A stretch of DNA of 64,000 nt from Sphingobacterium endophyticum. GTDB taxonomy: Bacteria > Bacteroidota > Bacteroidia > Sphingobacteriales > Sphingobacteriaceae. The DNA lies in the NCBI RefSeq assembly GCF_009733535.1, contig NZ_SMMI01000003.1:1-64000 (forward strand), read 5' to 3'. A program made the translations under genes and the position numbers. How positions within the stretch are numbered: position 1 is the first letter of the stretch; the number at the start of each line of letters is the position of its first letter. The notes beneath the pieces were generated by a model. It was not told the origin of the DNA, searched no databases, and was given only the letters and a program-made list of their open reading frames with translations. Positions 27,698 through 36,952 of the stretch are shown here, piece after piece.

Positions 27698-28696
27698 TTA
27701 TGATTTAGACAATACTTTTGGTCCTTCAGCATTTACAGCAGAGACAAACTGTAAGCTTTCAATTCCATTGGCTGTAAGATGCTCCTGAATGCGATCCACA
27801 GCATTTTGGGCAGCATCGAATCCTTTGCTAATGGCTACAACCGAAGGTCCTGATCCGGAAATACCAAAACTCAATACTCCAGAATCCATGGCAATGCGTT
27901 TCATCTCGTAAAATTCAGGAATGAGGATAGCTCTTGTAGGTTCAATTAAAACATCATGCATACTTCTGCTGATTAGCTCATAGTCGTTTCTATATAAACC
28001 AGCCACCAAACCTGCGATATTTCCCCATTGGCTTACGGCATCCTTCAGGTATACTTTTTCCTTGATCAATTGTCTGGCATCCCTTGTCGGAACATCAACC
28101 TGTGGAAATACAATTCCAGCAACTAAATCTTGGGGAACGGGAAGATTGATAATATCCAATGGTTCATAGCCACGAATTAATGTGATACCGCCCATCAATG
28201 CTGGCGCTACATTATCTGCATGACCATGTCCACAAGCCAGCCTTTCCCCCTCCACGCAGAACGGCATTAGTTCATCTTTTGTCAAAGGGTTGCCCAATAA
28301 AGTATTTATTGCAAATAGACCTGCAACCGTACTCGCTGAACTAGAACCTAAGCCGCTACCAATTGGCATATGTTTGATTAGCTCTATTTCAATTCCTATC
28401 TTATCAGCTAGGTCAAGGTGATTCAATAGCATTTTTACACAGGCACTTACCGTGTTCTTGTCAGGATCTATTGGGAGCCTCCCATCATCTCCTTGGATGG
28501 AACGGATTTTAACACCTACTGTATCGACTCTTTGCATGTAAACTTCATCTCCGGGCTTATCAACCGCAAATCCAAGGATATCGAATCCACAGATCATATT
28601 TGCAACAGTTGCCGGAGCAAATACACGGACTTCATTTAACCATTTATCAGCATTCACTTTTGATTCCTTGTTTAATATTTGTTCAGGATATGACAT
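27698..28696 (-). CDS. thrB: Homoserine kinase
   Basis: 332 residues of the GHMP kinase superfamily. The phosphate loop HMPIGSGLGSSSASTVAGLFA lies near residues 109-129, and the C-terminal motif FGISGSGPSVVAIS near 270-283. It phosphorylates homoserine for ThrC. A short N-terminal extension (SYPEQILNKESKVNADKW) precedes the usual start VRVFAPATVANM; the start at 28696 leaves 24 bases to thrA, so it is kept. Confidence 0.95.
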   Translation of the reverse strand: MSYPEQILNKESKVNADKWLNEVRVFAPATVANMICGFDILGFAVDKPGDEVYMQRVDTVGVKIRSIQGDDGRLPIDPDKNTVSACVKMLLNHLDLADKIGIEIELIKHMPIGSGLGSSSASTVAGLFAINTLLGNPLTKDELMPFCVEGERLACGHGHADNVAPALMGGITLIRGYEPLDIINLPVPQDLVAGIVFPQVDVPTRDARQLIKEKVYLKDAVSQWGNIAGLVAGLYRNDYELISRSMHDVLIEPTRAILIPEFYEMKRIAMDSGVLSFGISGSGPSVVAISKGFDAAQNAVDRIQEHLTANGIESLQFVSAVNAEGPKVLSKS

Positions 28697-28720
28697 CTTC
28701 TTATTCTTTAAATTATTGTA

Positions 28721-31168
28721 TTATGCCCCTACATTCACTAGGTCAGCGAATACACCTCCTGCGGTAACCTCAGCTCCTGCACCAGGACCTTTAACAACCA
28801 GTGGTCTTTCTTTATACCGTTCTGTTGTGAACGAAATGATATTATCGCTTCCTGAAAGTGCATAGAATGGATGTGTTTCATCTACCATCTGTAAGTTTAT
28901 TTCAACTTTTCCATTTTCCAATGAGCCAATGTATCGAATGACTTTTCCTTGTGTTTCGGCTTCGTTTTTAAGATTATTGAAGAATTCATCAGCCTTCAAT
29001 AATTCAGCATAAAATTCATCTACAGAAGAAGCTTTTAAGCAACTTTCCGGAAGGATATTCCCTAATTTAACGTCAGAGGACTCAATAGGAAATCCAGCAT
29101 CTCGCGCTAAGATCAGCATCTTTCTCATGAAGTCAATTCCTCCCAGATCATCCCGAGGATCAGGTTCCGTATAGCCCAATTCCTGTGCTTTCTTTACCAC
29201 ATCATAAAAGGAAGCATCTCCTTTAAAATTATTAAAGATGTAAGAAATTGTCCCAGAAAGGATAGCCTCTATCTTAAGCAATTGATCTCCGCTCATCATT
29301 AAATCTTTTAACACCCTTACAATTGGCAACCCGGCACCAACATTTGTTTCATAAAAGAAATCTACACCATGCTTGCGCGCCGTTTCATGAAGGAGTTTAT
29401 AATGAGCATATTCCCCAGAATTAGCAATCTTATTACAAGTTACAATGGAAATATTTGACTGAAATATGCTTTCATAATAAGTCGCCGGTAATTTACTAGC
29501 TGTATTATCAACAAAAACACAGTTTGGCAGATTCATTTCCTGCATTTTAGCAATGAAAGTAGCTAAGTCAGCAACTTCACCATCTGCTTCCATTTCCTCC
29601 TTCCAGCTGTTTAAATTCACTCCATCAGCGTTGAACAACATTCTTCTGGAATTTGAAATTCCTACGACCTTGATTTCAATATCATTCTGATCCTCCAAAA
29701 AATCATGTTGCTTATTTAATTGGCTGAATAATGTAGAACCAATATTGCCTGTTCCTACATTAAATACGTGTAAGGTCTTTTTTAATTCGGCAAAGAAGGC
29801 ATCATGTACAGCATTAAGAGCTTTTGACAGATCCTCTTTATTGATAATGACAGAAATATTAAATTCAGAAGATCCTTGCGCAATCGCTCTAACGTTAATT
29901 CCATTTCGACCTAGTGCAGAGAATAGCTTACCAGACATTCCTGGCGTACGCTTCATGTTTTCACCTACAATCGCAAGGATAGAAAGGTCACCCTCGATCA
30001 CTGGCATAGACAGCTTATTGGCAAGCAATTCCAATTCAAATTCATTCTGGATGAGTTCAACAGCCTTCTGAGAATCATTAGGATTCACAGCAAAGGTTAT
30101 ACTATGTTCAGAAGAGGATTGGGTGATTAAGATTACATTAATCTGCTCACGAGCCAACAATGTGAACAAACGACCACTAAAGCCAGATTTTCCGACCATT
30201 CCACTTCCCGTCAAATTGATCACAGAAACATCCGAAATAGAAGAAATCCCTTTGATCGGGTAAGCAGACTTACCACTTTCGAATTGGATAACTGTACCTG
30301 GAAACTTTGGTTGAAAAGTATTACGGATAACAATTGGAATTTTCTTCATAAATGCAGGTACCATCGTAGGAGGGTAAATCACCTTGGCACCAAAATAAGA
30401 AAGCTCCATCGCCTCTGTATAGGATAATATAGGTAGAGAGAATGCTTTTTTCACAATACGCGGATCTGCAGTCAACATACCATTGACATCTGTCCAAATC
30501 TCTATTGCAGACGCATTGAGTACTGAACCAAAAATGGCAGCTGTATAGTCTGAACCACCCCTGCCCAAGGTAGTCACCCTACCTTTTTCATTTGAGCCAA
30601 TAAATCCAGTTACAAATAAGAGTTTATCGGAATGTGTTTGAGAAAGTGCTTGGATAAGTTGATTTGTTAATGGTTCGTTGAGGTGAGCATTCCCAAAGTT
30701 TGAATCTGTTTTAATGTAGTAGGAAGCGTTGATATATTCAGCATCTGGGACCTCCTGTTCCATGATCTTCGATACTAGGTAATTGCTGCAACGTTCGCCA
30801 TAAGAAACAATCAAGTCTTTACTTTGGTTACTCAATTCTTTGAGTGCAGCTACCCCCTGTAAAAGATCTTCCAGTTCGTTTATCAATAGTTTCAACTTTG
30901 TTAAAACAGGATTTTGATATTTCACTGCAATTAATTTCTTGACTACTTCGAAATGCTTTTCTTCCATCAACTTCAAATCACTAGCAAATGGCTTCCCTTC
31001 TGCAGCATCTTCAGCCATTTTTGTCAATAGGTTGGTGATTCCTGACATAGCTGATAAAACGACTAAAGGCTTCTCGCCGGCATCGTAAGATTCTTTCACG
31101 ATAGCTAATACTGCTTTGATACTTTCTACGGAACCTACGGATGTTCCGCCAAATTTTAGAATTTTCAT
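28721..31168 (-). CDS. thrA: Bifunctional aspartokinase I / homoserine dehydrogenase I
   Basis: 815 residues in two enzymes. Aspartokinase occupies about 1-290 (MKILKFGGTSVGSVESIK, FVTGFIGSN, TLGRGGSDYTAAIFG), two ACT regulatory domains about 310-455 (VINLTGSGMVGKSGFSGRLF, LAIVGENMKRTPGMSGKLF), and homoserine dehydrogenase about 460-815 (VFNVGTGNIGSTLFSQL for NAD(P), IEAILSGTISYIFN, LGYTEPDPRDDLGGIDFMRK). It catalyses the first and third steps from aspartate to threonine; the ACT domains normally bind threonine as inhibitor. It follows a threonine/isoleucine leader peptide with attenuator. Confidence 0.97.
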   Translation of the reverse strand: MKILKFGGTSVGSVESIKAVLAIVKESYDAGEKPLVVLSAMSGITNLLTKMAEDAAEGKPFASDLKLMEEKHFEVVKKLIAVKYQNPVLTKLKLLINELEDLLQGVAALKELSNQSKDLIVSYGERCSNYLVSKIMEQEVPDAEYINASYYIKTDSNFGNAHLNEPLTNQLIQALSQTHSDKLLFVTGFIGSNEKGRVTTLGRGGSDYTAAIFGSVLNASAIEIWTDVNGMLTADPRIVKKAFSLPILSYTEAMELSYFGAKVIYPPTMVPAFMKKIPIVIRNTFQPKFPGTVIQFESGKSAYPIKGISSISDVSVINLTGSGMVGKSGFSGRLFTLLAREQINVILITQSSSEHSITFAVNPNDSQKAVELIQNEFELELLANKLSMPVIEGDLSILAIVGENMKRTPGMSGKLFSALGRNGINVRAIAQGSSEFNISVIINKEDLSKALNAVHDAFFAELKKTLHVFNVGTGNIGSTLFSQLNKQHDFLEDQNDIEIKVVGISNSRRMLFNADGVNLNSWKEEMEADGEVADLATFIAKMQEMNLPNCVFVDNTASKLPATYYESIFQSNISIVTCNKIANSGEYAHYKLLHETARKHGVDFFYETNVGAGLPIVRVLKDLMMSGDQLLKIEAILSGTISYIFNNFKGDASFYDVVKKAQELGYTEPDPRDDLGGIDFMRKMLILARDAGFPIESSDVKLGNILPESCLKASSVDEFYAELLKADEFFNNLKNEAETQGKVIRYIGSLENGKVEINLQMVDETHPFYALSGSDNIISFTTERYKERPLVVKGPGAGAEVTAGGVFADLVNVGA

Positions 31169-31211
31169 GCTTTATGCGCTGTTTATATACTGTTAGTTTG
31201 TTGATTAAGAA

Positions 31212-31242
31212 CAAAAAAGCCCTCCTCTAATGAGGAAGGCTT
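31212..31242 (-). terminator. thr operon attenuator hairpin
   Basis: Minus-strand RNA AAGCCTTCCTC-ATTA-GAGGAGGGCTT followed by T4-6. It sits between the leader peptide stop and thrA. Segment GAGGAAG at the end of the leader ORF (minus of 31278-31284) is complementary to CTTCCTC of the terminator's 5' arm, giving the alternative antiterminator; AGAAGCC occurs in both the leader and the terminator arm. Confidence 0.8.
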
Positions 31243-31274
31243 CTAATATCTGTACTATTTACTATACAATAGAA

Positions 31275-31340
31275 TCACTTCCTCCTGGCTTCTCCCCCGG
31301 TGGTAATGATAATTGTAATAATAATAGATGCGTTTAACAT
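31275..31340 (-). CDS. thrL: thr operon leader peptide (Thr/Ile-rich)
   Basis: A 21-residue ORF reading MLNASIIITIIITTGGE and then four basic-rich residues. Seven of residues 6-14 are consecutive or near-consecutive Ile, with three Thr codons at 9, 13 and 14, just as enterobacterial ThrL is a run of Thr and Ile. It is followed after about 30 bases by the intrinsic terminator and then thrA. Under threonine or isoleucine shortage the ribosome would stall on the Ile/Thr run and free the antiterminator. The peptide is too short for ordinary gene callers. Gene symbol is given by analogy of function; homology to the E. coli peptide is not claimed. Confidence 0.85.
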   Translation of the reverse strand: MLNASIIITIIITTGGEARRK

Positions 31341-31360
31341 TAATTTTGTTTTTGTTTTTC

Positions 31361-31368
31361 CAAATATA
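31361..31368 (-). promoter_or_regulatory. Promoter -7 element of the thr operon
   Basis: TATATTTG on the minus strand, 20 bases before the leader peptide ATG. No clear TTG at the usual distance upstream. Confidence 0.6.
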
Positions 31369-31651
31369 TTATAAAATTCTATATAATTATGCAGTTTTAT
31401 TAAAAAAATCGAAAAAAATATGAAATGATGGTATTAAGGCTATATAAGGCTGATTTATTAAAATTATTCCTTAGAAAGTCTGTTGTCACATATTTTTTGG
31501 AAATGTTAAAAGTGTTAAAACTTTGTTAAATTTAGATGAAAATGTTTTGAATTCTATACAGTATGTATTAGATTTGCTTCAGCTCCTTTGAAAAATTACA
31601 AAAAAATGAACATTTTTCGGAGAGCTTATGGTTGTATAAATTAGCGATTTA
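31369..31651. other. Divergent intergenic region between thr leader and NlpC/P60 gene
   Basis: AT-rich, with no ORF or RNA gene that I can support. It should contain the promoter of the peptidase gene, but no clear TAnnTTTG was found near its start. Confidence 0.5.
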
Positions 31652-32227
31652 ATGAAAACAAAGAAACTAGTGGCAGTGATGCTATTCATAGGCTTATGTC
31701 TATTCTCGCAGGCTCAAACCAGCCAAAAATCCTCAGACCCTGATAACCTAGCAAAAGAATACTTCTCTCAAATCATGGGCGTTGCTTCAAACGCTACCAC
31801 AAACACAAAACTTTATCAATTTGTTTATGAATGGTTAGGGACTCCTTATCGCTTAGGGGGAGATTCTAAAAGAGGAATTGACTGTTCAAAATTCTCTTTG
31901 GCAGTTTACGAAAATGTATTTAACACAACAATCGGATACAATAGCCGTAACCAATATTCAAATGTTACTCCAGTACGTAAAAATGATTTACAACCAGGAG
32001 ATCTAGTTTTCTTTAAAATCAGAAGCAGAAGCATTACACATGTTGGCGTTTTTTTAGGCGATGATAAATTCGCACATGCATCATCAAGCAAAGGTGTCAT
32101 GGTAAGCAACCTAAATGAAGCCTACTGGAAAAGATATTACTATAATGGCGGCCGTCCAAAACTCGAAGAAGAGGAACGTATCATGACTGCCGATGCAAAT
32201 CCAACAAGCAAAGGAAATCTACACTAG
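31652..32227 (+). CDS. NlpC/P60 (C40) peptidoglycan endopeptidase
   Basis: 191 residues with a signal peptide (1-22, LFSQAQ). The NlpC/P60 domain spans about 52-165 and has the full catalytic triad: Cys78 in GIDCSKF, His130 in ITHVGVFLG and His142 in FAHASSSKGV. It should cut D-Glu to diamino-acid bonds in murein stem peptides in the periplasm. No SH3 or LysM anchor is present. Single gene with its own terminator. Confidence 0.92.
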   Translation: MKTKKLVAVMLFIGLCLFSQAQTSQKSSDPDNLAKEYFSQIMGVASNATTNTKLYQFVYEWLGTPYRLGGDSKRGIDCSKFSLAVYENVFNTTIGYNSRNQYSNVTPVRKNDLQPGDLVFFKIRSRSITHVGVFLGDDKFAHASSSKGVMVSNLNEAYWKRYYYNGGRPKLEEEERIMTADANPTSKGNLH

Positions 32228-32250
32228 TTTTAGCGTAATTATAAAATATA

Positions 32251-32291
32251 AAATAAAGTCCGAAAGCATTACTTTCGGACTTTATTTTTTA
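32251..32291 (+). terminator. Terminator after NlpC/P60 gene
   Basis: Perfect 16-base stem AAATAAAGTCCGAAAG / CTTTCGGACTTTATTT (32251-32287) plus T residues. Confidence 0.88.
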
Positions 32292-32328
32292 AATTTTTGC
32301 TAAATTTACCCTGATCAAAAAAGCGAAG

Positions 32329-32844
32329 ATGTCATCTAAGAAAACTCTTATATTAAACAAGGAACAAATCCATCAAAAATCAAAACGCATCGCCTATCAA
32401 ATTGTAGAAGATAATTTTGATGAACCTGCGATTGTTCTTGTCGGATTAGCTGAACGTGGATATGTATTTGCAGAACGTTTACAGAAACTATTGCAGGAGA
32501 TCGCTCCTGATAAAACATTCGAATTGATTAAGGTCACAGTTCAAAAAACCAAACGCAGCCTAGAGGCTCATACGGACGTGCCTGTTGACATCGCAAAGAA
32601 CAAAGTAGTCATACTTATCGATGATGTATTAAACAGCGGCAGAACGCTTGCCTATGGCTTAGGGGTATTCTTGAATGTTCCATTGAAAAGAATGCGCACA
32701 GCAGTTCTAATTGATCGCAGTCACCATCAATTCCCTGTATTCAGTGATTACTATGGATTAAAGCTTTCAACCATCCTCAAAGAACATGTTGAGGTTGTAT
32801 TGGAAGAATACGATAAAAAAGAAGATGCGGCATATTTATCATAG
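32329..32844 (+). CDS. Phosphoribosyltransferase, PyrR-like
   Basis: 171 residues of the type I PRTase fold. The PRPP loop is VVILIDDVLNSGRTLAYGL (about residues 91-109). The C-terminal pattern AVLIDRSHHQFPVFSDYYG resembles PyrR (typical VLVDRGHRELPIRADYVG), so it could be a uracil PRTase or RNA-binding regulator of pyrimidine genes. Hypoxanthine or another purine PRTase is the alternative; no PyrR target anti-antiterminator was recognised here. Single gene. Confidence 0.78.
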   Translation: MSSKKTLILNKEQIHQKSKRIAYQIVEDNFDEPAIVLVGLAERGYVFAERLQKLLQEIAPDKTFELIKVTVQKTKRSLEAHTDVPVDIAKNKVVILIDDVLNSGRTLAYGLGVFLNVPLKRMRTAVLIDRSHHQFPVFSDYYGLKLSTILKEHVEVVLEEYDKKEDAAYLS

Positions 32845-32856
32845 CCGCATCTTTTC
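32823..32856 (+). terminator. Terminator overlapping the PRTase stop codon
   Basis: Stem AGATGCGGC / GCCGCATCT (32823-32852) with a 12-base AT loop and a T-rich tail; its 5' arm encodes the last residues of the PRTase. Confidence 0.75.
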
Positions 32857-32890
32857 TTTTAATTAATCTGGTTAGGCAAGGAAAACCTCA

Positions 32891-34345
32891 TTAGCTCTTC
32901 CCTTTATAGATCTTCAGTTTCTGTCCTATCTTAAGGTTAGACCCACGAAGATTATTATCTGATTTTATTTTCGAAACAGTTGCTCCACGATGTTTATCAG
33001 CAATTCCCGATAAGGTATCACCTTTTCTAACAACGTAGGAAACAAAGGTTTGATTATTACTACTTCTGGCACTCTTTACTTTGCTGGCAGCGACAACATT
33101 TCTCGTCAGTTCTTCATCAATCGCTCTTGCTACGACTAAAGTCTTGCCGCTAATGGATGAACGAGAAGTCAGATTATTCCAAGCCAATAAGTTTGGAATA
33201 CTTACATTATATTTTTTCGAGATAGATTGCAAGGTCTCTCCCCTAACGACTGTGTGGCTTTTATCTTCTTTAACCTCTACCGCAGCAATCGCATTCTGTA
33301 TTGCCACATTATTTGTATTATTTAATGCCGCATAAATCAATGAGTCACTCATTGCTTCACTTATTGGAATCACCAATCTTCTTTGCTTTTGGGGACTAGC
33401 AACAACTATATCTTTCTTATAACCTGGATTCAATTGTTTTAACAGCTCAGGAGAACAGGTCAATGCAGATGCTACCTGACCCAGATTGATCGACTTATCC
33501 AACATCAACACTTTATGTTCCGTTCGTAATTCGTTATCAGATGCATTTAATCCATACAATTCAGCATGATTCAATACATAAGTCATTGCAATAAATTTTG
33601 GAATATAATTTTGGGTCTCCTTCGGAAGAAATGGTGATAATTCCCAATAATTAGGACTGTTAAGGCCTGATCTAATTATAGCACGTCTCACACATCCTCT
33701 ACCACAATTGTATGAAGCTAATGCCAGCAACCAATCATTGAACTCATCATAAGCCTCTTTCAAATATGAGGATACGGCATTGGTCGTAGTATAAACATCC
33801 TTACGCTCATCAAAATTAGAATCCATGGTCATATTATAGACCTTAGCAGTTCCATAGACGAATTGCCATGGACCTACCGCTCCTGATGTTGAAACCGTAT
33901 GTGGATTGAGCGAAGATTCTATAACGGATAGATATTTCACCTCTTCGGGAATTCCTTGCTCGGAAAAAATCTGATCATAGATTGGAAAATAATACTCGCT
34001 TAAGCCAAGTAATTTTTCTATATAAGGTTTATAGTTTTTAGAAATATATTTATCCAGGTAAGCTTTTACCCGGGCATTATATTCCAAAGGAACAGTTTTT
34101 TGGATTTTCTGAATGCGCTGAGCAATGTTTGCATCCTCTTCATTAAATACCACTGCTCCACCAGAAATTTGTTTGATAGAATCTAAAAACTGATAGGTCT
34201 TTTCTTTATCCCTTTCCAATTGGTCAATAATATTGGCCTGGAAAGTTTCCCCAAACTGATTGGGTTCAAAATGTTGTTCTTGTGCATTGCCAAATTTGAT
34301 GACACACAAGCCTATTGTAACTAGGAAACTAATTTTTTTGTTCAT
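32891..34345 (-). CDS. Lytic transglycosylase with two LysM domains (MltD-like)
   Basis: 484 residues. Signal peptide 1-21. The SLT domain spans about 105-270 with catalytic Glu143 in SVIESSLNPHTVSTSGAVGPWQF, and LALASYNCGRGCVRRAI and FIAMTYVL motifs. Two LysM modules follow, about 355-400 (HTVVRGETLQSISKKYNVS) and 435-482 (YVVRKGDTLSGIADKHRG), which bind glycan chains. No lipobox Cys is present, so it seems periplasmic, unlike lipoprotein MltD of E. coli. It cleaves murein to 1,6-anhydro products. Confidence 0.93.
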   Translation of the reverse strand: MNKKISFLVTIGLCVIKFGNAQEQHFEPNQFGETFQANIIDQLERDKEKTYQFLDSIKQISGGAVVFNEEDANIAQRIQKIQKTVPLEYNARVKAYLDKYISKNYKPYIEKLLGLSEYYFPIYDQIFSEQGIPEEVKYLSVIESSLNPHTVSTSGAVGPWQFVYGTAKVYNMTMDSNFDERKDVYTTTNAVSSYLKEAYDEFNDWLLALASYNCGRGCVRRAIIRSGLNSPNYWELSPFLPKETQNYIPKFIAMTYVLNHAELYGLNASDNELRTEHKVLMLDKSINLGQVASALTCSPELLKQLNPGYKKDIVVASPQKQRRLVIPISEAMSDSLIYAALNNTNNVAIQNAIAAVEVKEDKSHTVVRGETLQSISKKYNVSIPNLLAWNNLTSRSSISGKTLVVARAIDEELTRNVVAASKVKSARSSNNQTFVSYVVRKGDTLSGIADKHRGATVSKIKSDNNLRGSNLKIGQKLKIYKGKS

Positions 34346-34430
34346 AAGTATTATGCGTACTGTAAAACTATCTGTGTTAGTTCTTCGCTTATCGTTGGCA
34401 AATTGCCAATTCTATTGGTTAGCTCAAAAA

Positions 34431-34471
34431 AAAAGTTTCACAAGATAGTTATTCTACCTCGTGAAACTTTT
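34431..34471 (-). terminator. Terminator after tatA
   Basis: Stem AAAAGTTTCAC / GTGAAACTTTT (34431-34471) with a 19-base loop and T8 on the minus strand. Confidence 0.7.
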
Positions 34472-34492
34472 TAAAATCTTTAATGACCTTTA

Positions 34493-34708
34493 TTAACGTT
34501 GATTGTTAACTGTATCATTATTAGTATTTGTATTTGTATTGTTTTCTGCATTTTGATCATCTTTCTGGCCTTCTTTGAATTCCTTCACGCCACGACCTAA
34601 CCCACGCATCAATTCAGGAATTTTTTTACCCCCAAATAACAACAACGCCAATACAACTATAATGATAATCTCATTGGTACCGATAAATAATAATCCTGAT
34701 GTATACAT
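34493..34708 (-). CDS. tatA: Sec-independent translocase subunit TatA/E
   Basis: 71 residues: one membrane helix (about 8-24, [19 protein letters not shown]), the hinge [23 protein letters not shown] amphipathic helix, and an Asn/Thr-rich tail ([13 protein letters not shown]). This is the TatA/TatE/TatB-type pore-forming component; the short form fits TatA/E. No tatC lies nearby. A TATATTTG element on the minus strand (34750-34757) makes it a separate transcript. Confidence 0.92.
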   Translation of the reverse strand: MYTSGLLFIGTNEIIIIVVLALLLFGGKKIPELMRGLGRGVKEFKEGQKDDQNAENNTNTNTNNDTVNNQR

Positions 34709-34749
34709 ATTCTACTAATTTACTAATTCTTTCAAGTTGATATATCTAA

Positions 34750-34757
34750 CAAATATA
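34750..34757 (-). promoter_or_regulatory. Promoter -7 element of tatA
   Basis: TATATTTG on the minus strand, 41 bases before the tatA ATG. Confidence 0.55.
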
Positions 34758-34784
34758 TAGATAAAATATTTAAAAACCATGTAA

Positions 34785-36062
34785 CTATCTTGCTATCCAG
34801 ATAGATGGATTCATGGAGGTTGTACCGCGATAAACGCTCAAATCAATATATGAATATCCAACCTCTGGATCCGAATCTGCAGACCCAATAACGGTCCCAG
34901 TTGATATCTTCTGACCCTTCTTAACAGATACTGATTTCAAGTTTGAATAGGCCGTTAAATACTCCCCGTGCTGCACAACAACAGCGTAAGATCCAATATT
35001 GATAACCTGTAGTACAGTGCCTTCAAATACGGTTTTTACAGGCGCTCCATCCGAAGTCCGGATACGGATATAATCATAGAAGTCACGAACTCCGCGTTCA
35101 ACCGTAACACTTCCGTAATTACGAACGACATTACCTGACCCTACTGGCCAAGGAAGCCTACCTCTATTTGATGAAAATCCTGCTGATAATTTTGTTGCCT
35201 CCGGTGTATTGTTCAATACCGCAGATCCAGTTTTCTTTTCAATTTTCTTCTCAGCTTCTGTAACAGTCGTACCTGTTTTCTTAGCTTCTGCTTCTGCAAG
35301 TCTTCTTCTCCGCTCTTCCTCTGCCCTGCGTGCTGCTTCAACTTCTCTGGCAATTGCAGATTTAATGGCAGCATCTAAACGTTTTTTCTCTTGCTGTTTC
35401 TTAGTCAGCTGCCCGCGGAAACTACGTTCCTCTTTTGCTAACTGATTCAACTCTTGTGAGTGAGCCGCTTTATCCTTAGCAATAGTATTACGTTCAGATT
35501 CCTGCTCTTTCAATAATCCCTGCTGTGTTTTCTTATCACGCTCCAATTGAGCAATCTTCAATTCTATCTGCTTCTTTGTTCCTTCAATTTCTGCCACTTT
35601 CACTTTCCTTGCATCCGTAAACTGCTGCAAATATTTCACCCTCTTGAAAGCTTGGTTGAAGTCTTTAGAAGCGAAGATGAACATCATCTTATTATAGGAA
35701 TTTTTATTTCTAAAGGCGAATAGGATCATCTTTTCGTAATCCTGTCTCATTTTTTCAAGCTCCCCTTTCAATTTATCAACAATCACATTATTTGAAGAAA
35801 TGTTCTTATTGATAATTCGCAATTCAGAGTTGATAGTACTGATCTTATTCTCCCTCAAGTCCAGCTGCTTGCTCAATGCAGCAACCTCTTGTTGCGATAA
35901 AATCTTTTCTTGAGTTTTCGCGCTTAATATTTTTTGAAGCTCAGCAATCTCCCTATCCAATCTCTCTCTTTGTTTTTTTAATTCCAAACTACTTTGGCCA
36001 AAGCTTAAGCCAACAAATAGAAACAAGGAAAATATACTGAGTACAATCTTTTTCAAATCCAT
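34785..36062 (-). CDS. EnvC-like murein hydrolase activator, degenerate M23
   Basis: 425 residues: signal peptide 1-22, a long coiled coil (about 23-255, SLELKKQRERLDREIAELQKIL, EAARRAEEERRRRLAEAEAKK), and a C-terminal LytM/M23 domain (about 300-425, LPWPVGSGNVVRNYGSV). The zinc and catalytic positions look lost: the usual HxxxD is replaced (VRDFYDYIRI), YaHL is replaced by YSNL in HGEYLTAYSNL, and the final LHFE-type motif by YIDLSVY. This matches EnvC, which activates amidases without cutting murein itself. It follows TPR and DUF4292 genes. Confidence 0.85.
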   Translation of the reverse strand: MDLKKIVLSIFSLFLFVGLSFGQSSLELKKQRERLDREIAELQKILSAKTQEKILSQQEVAALSKQLDLRENKISTINSELRIINKNISSNNVIVDKLKGELEKMRQDYEKMILFAFRNKNSYNKMMFIFASKDFNQAFKRVKYLQQFTDARKVKVAEIEGTKKQIELKIAQLERDKKTQQGLLKEQESERNTIAKDKAAHSQELNQLAKEERSFRGQLTKKQQEKKRLDAAIKSAIAREVEAARRAEEERRRRLAEAEAKKTGTTVTEAEKKIEKKTGSAVLNNTPEATKLSAGFSSNRGRLPWPVGSGNVVRNYGSVTVERGVRDFYDYIRIRTSDGAPVKTVFEGTVLQVINIGSYAVVVQHGEYLTAYSNLKSVSVKKGQKISTGTVIGSADSDPEVGYSYIDLSVYRGTTSMNPSIWIAR

Positions 36063-36172
36063 GAAATGCTAAATTCTTTCGAGTCTTTTTTTATAGAACT
36101 TCCAAAAATAAGGATATAGTTAATACGAAAATAAAAAAAACACAATTTCTTTACATTAACAACCAATTCTAA

Positions 36173-36952
36173 TTAATTGATAGCCTTATATCTTGAGGGA
36201 ATATTAAAAGGTAATTCTACTGTTTTATTGAATTCGGACTTATTATACAACATATCCGAAGACACCTTCGTACCGCTTCCCTCAATGTTTAACGTGAATC
36301 TTTGGGGAAAATTATGCCCGTCAATTACTGCAAAATCACTGTAATGCGCTTCCAACTTATTTGTCTTCCCTATTTCTACCAGATTAAAGGTAAATGGTCG
36401 ATTACTTTTATTAACACCATAATGGAAGGTTAAACCCTCTTTTATCCCAATTACCTGTACATCGTCTTCACTCGTAGCAATCTGCAGCTGATCCGTCCGC
36501 AACATCTCCGTCGAAATATTTCCCATCAAGATATCCTGTAACATCCGAAAGGTAATCCCCGGATTCGTGTACTTATAAATATAGGAGAACGGCTTGGATA
36601 CATATTCGCTTTGTAATCGATTCATAATTTTGACGCTGTCAGGAGTAATCAAGACTCTAGCAGCCTCAATTCCTAATAAGGCAGTTACTGAAATCCATAT
36701 CGCCTTATCTCTTTCCATCCTAACATTTAAAGTTACATTCTGAGTTTCCTCACCATACTGCACTTTAGCTTTTGCCCTTCCGGAAAAGGTAATAAAATTC
36801 AAATTATTAAGCTCGTATGTACTCAGCAAATCCTTACCTTTCGCAGTAATGCCTGTATCATTTTTTACGGTCGCTTTTTTACTGCCACAAGAATATGCCA
36901 GCACTAGAACCGCAAAAACCAAACTAATTCTACTCAATATATTTCTTCTCAC
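36173..36952 (-). CDS. DUF4292 lipoprotein
   Basis: 259 residues. Lipobox LAYSC with Cys22. The mature region is beta-rich (NFITFSGRAKAKVQYGEETQNVTLNVRMERDKAIWISVTALLGIEAARVLITPDSVKIMN), the pattern of DUF4292, which resembles LolA/LolB-fold lipid-binding proteins. A role in outer-membrane lipoprotein or lipid handling is a hypothesis from fold and position. It overlaps the upstream TPR gene by 23 bases, so they are translationally linked. Confidence 0.85.
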   Translation of the reverse strand: MRRNILSRISLVFAVLVLAYSCGSKKATVKNDTGITAKGKDLLSTYELNNLNFITFSGRAKAKVQYGEETQNVTLNVRMERDKAIWISVTALLGIEAARVLITPDSVKIMNRLQSEYVSKPFSYIYKYTNPGITFRMLQDILMGNISTEMLRTDQLQIATSEDDVQVIGIKEGLTFHYGVNKSNRPFTFNLVEIGKTNKLEAHYSDFAVIDGHNFPQRFTLNIEGSGTKVSSDMLYNKSEFNKTVELPFNIPSRYKAIN

